Source: Actinomycetota bacterium
GTDB taxonomy: Bacteria; Actinomycetota; Thermoleophilia; Solirubrobacterales; Solirubrobacteraceae
DNA: 6,490 nucleotides
NCBI GenBank assembly: GCA_009699565.1
Contig: WLNX01000104.1
Span: 1 to 6,490, forward strand
Direction of reading: 5' to 3'
Both the position numbers and the translations under genes were made by a program. Positions within the stretch are counted from its first letter, which is position 1. Each line of letters opens with the position of its first letter. Positions 5,358 through 6,490 of the stretch are shown piece after piece. The notes below the pieces were generated by a model that ran no database searches, was not told the DNA's origin, and was given only the letters and a program-made list of their open reading frames with translations.

Positions 5358-6490
5358 CTACGCAGTCGATCCCTCGTGCGCGACGATTCCCTCGGCCGCC
5401 GCCTCTGCGAGAAAGTCCTGCACCTGAGCGTCAACCTGCGCATCATCCCAGCCCAGCTCGCCGGCCATCGCCTTCGCGACCCGCTTGGCGACCACTCCGT
5501 CGTCCTCGGACACTTCTCGCGCAGCGAGCAGCGCCACGCGGCTGCGACGAAGCAGCGCGTCGCCGACGCTTCGTGCCTGCTCGTGGCGCGCGGCGAATAC
5601 GGCCTCCGCAAGAAGGTCGAGCGGGCCTCCAGCAACAATCGGTTGCGCGAGCTCGCCGCTCTCAGCCGCCACTGCGAGCACGTCGCGGGCCCGGTAGCCG
5701 TAGCGACCTGCCAACTGCTGGTAGGCCTCCTCGGGCACGCCCTCGACGCGGGGCAGGTCGCTGGCGGCGATCGCCTGACCAAGTGGGATCTCCTCGGTGC
5801 GGCAGGGAGCATCGCGGGCGTCGCGCTCGACGATCCGGTCGACGGCCATCTTCGCCATCCGCCGCCAAGTCGTCAGCTTTCCTCCAGTGATCGTGATCAT
5901 TCCGCTGCCGGTTTCGTAAAGCTCGGCCCGGCGCGAGATATCGACCGACTTCTTAGGGTCGCCGGTCGAGATCAGCGGCCTCACTCCGGCGAAGGCACCG
6001 CTGATGTCGGCCGCCGTGAAGCCGGTTCCGAAGAAGTCGTTGGTGGCGTTGAGCAGGTAGTCGATGTCCGAGTCGGCGGGACTGACGTGGTCGAGATCAA
6101 CCTCGTCGTAGTTGTTGTCGGTAGTGCCGATCAGCGTCGATCCGAGCCAGGGAAGCGCAAAGATCGAGCGGCCCTCTCCGGCCGGGACGATCACACCGTC
6201 GTTCAATGGCAGGTCGTCGCGGTGGAGCGTGATGTGCGTGCCGCGGCTCGGCCGAATCTTCGGCAGCCCGGCCTCGTCGTGGAGTTCATCCGGGCGCAGG
6301 CGATCGGCCCACACGCCGGTGGCATTGACGATGTTTGCAGCGCTGAGGACGAATTCACTGCCGCTCTCGACATCGCGGGCGCTGATCCCAACCGCGCGTC
6401 CGTTCTTCTCGACCAGCCCTACAGCCTCGATCCGGTTTGCAACGACCGCGCCGAACCGCTCGGCCTCTTCCAGCGCCGTCAGGACCAGTC
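5358..6490 (-). CDS. glpD: Glycerol-3-phosphate dehydrogenase, FAD-dependent (5' part missing)
   Basis: The frame is open to the right edge of the window. The visible 376 residues are the C-terminal two thirds of a protein usually about 500-580 long, so the N-terminal GxGxxG dinucleotide-binding motif lies outside. Motifs seen, counted from the first complete codon at 6488: LVLTALEEAERFGA (1-14), NATGVWADRL (55-64, FAD/substrate region), SRGTHITL, ALPWLGSTLIGTTD, AGVRPLI and ITGGKLTTWRRMA, then the helical C-terminal domain typical of GlpD. The enzyme oxidises sn-glycerol 3-phosphate to dihydroxyacetone phosphate, reduces FAD and passes electrons to membrane quinone. It is a peripheral membrane protein of glycerol and phospholipid metabolism. 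The GTG at 6314 lies inside the FAD region and is not the start. It is the first visible gene of the minus-strand cluster. GlpA is a less likely alternative. Confidence 0.95.
   Translation of the reverse strand, partial: LVLTALEEAERFGAVVANRIEAVGLVEKNGRAVGISARDVESGSEFVLSAANIVNATGVWADRLRPDELHDEAGLPKIRPSRGTHITLHRDDLPLNDGVIVPAGEGRSIFALPWLGSTLIGTTDNNYDEVDLDHVSPADSDIDYLLNATNDFFGTGFTAADISGAFAGVRPLISTGDPKKSVDISRRAELYETGSGMITITGGKLTTWRRMAKMAVDRIVERDARDAPCRTEEIPLGQAIAASDLPRVEGVPEEAYQQLAGRYGYRARDVLAVAAESGELAQPIVAGGPLDLLAEAVFAARHEQARSVGDALLRRSRVALLAAREVSEDDGVVAKRVAKAMAGELGWDDAQVDAQVQDFLAEAAAEGIVAHEGSTA

Noticed and set aside
5348..5812. N-terminal extension of the secreted protein reaching into glpD
   Set aside because: It is Arg/Ser/Pro-rich out-of-frame sequence within glpD. 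The signal peptide begins right after the GTG at 5347.

Overview
The window reads as a chromosomal segment of a high-GC actinomycete. GTG starts, strongly GC-rich third codon positions, a Rho-family protein with an Arg/Gly/Ser-rich insert and a secreted PKD-type protein would fit Thermoleophilia/Solirubrobacterales. That placement is inferred from general resemblance, not from a phylogenetic marker. I see no insertion sequence, phage gene, CRISPR array, tRNA or rRNA.

Left part (1-1408). The window opens inside a minus-strand response regulator, of which only the first 51 residues are present. It is divergent from a plus-strand gene for a four-helix membrane protein of unknown function. Then comes a 153-base non-coding stretch that is locally AT-rich and full of dyad symmetry: two near-identical short hairpins exactly 23 bp apart, a wider inverted repeat, and a terminator-like hairpin that ends just before the next start codon. 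After it lies a small plus-strand hypothetical gene.

Right part (1410-6490). Four minus-strand genes run in one direction, in transcription order: glpD (FAD-dependent glycerol-3-phosphate dehydrogenase, 5' end outside the window), a secreted beta-rich protein with a C-terminal PKD-like domain, a stand-alone RibD C-terminal-type reductase, and a Rho-like protein. The first three are tightly spaced (10 and 28 bases) and look co-transcribed. The Rho-like gene follows after a 91-base leader with its own strong ribosome binding site. It ends one base from the convergent hypothetical gene.

The most notable element is the Rho-like protein. It keeps the Rho N-terminal helical domain and most of the primary RNA-binding residues, but it has lost the Walker A lysine, the catalytic glutamate, the Q-loop, the R-loop, the arginine finger and the C-terminal tail. 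By sequence it is a Rho-derived RNA-binding protein that probably cannot work as an RNA translocase. The structured spacer at 779-931 is the second point of interest.
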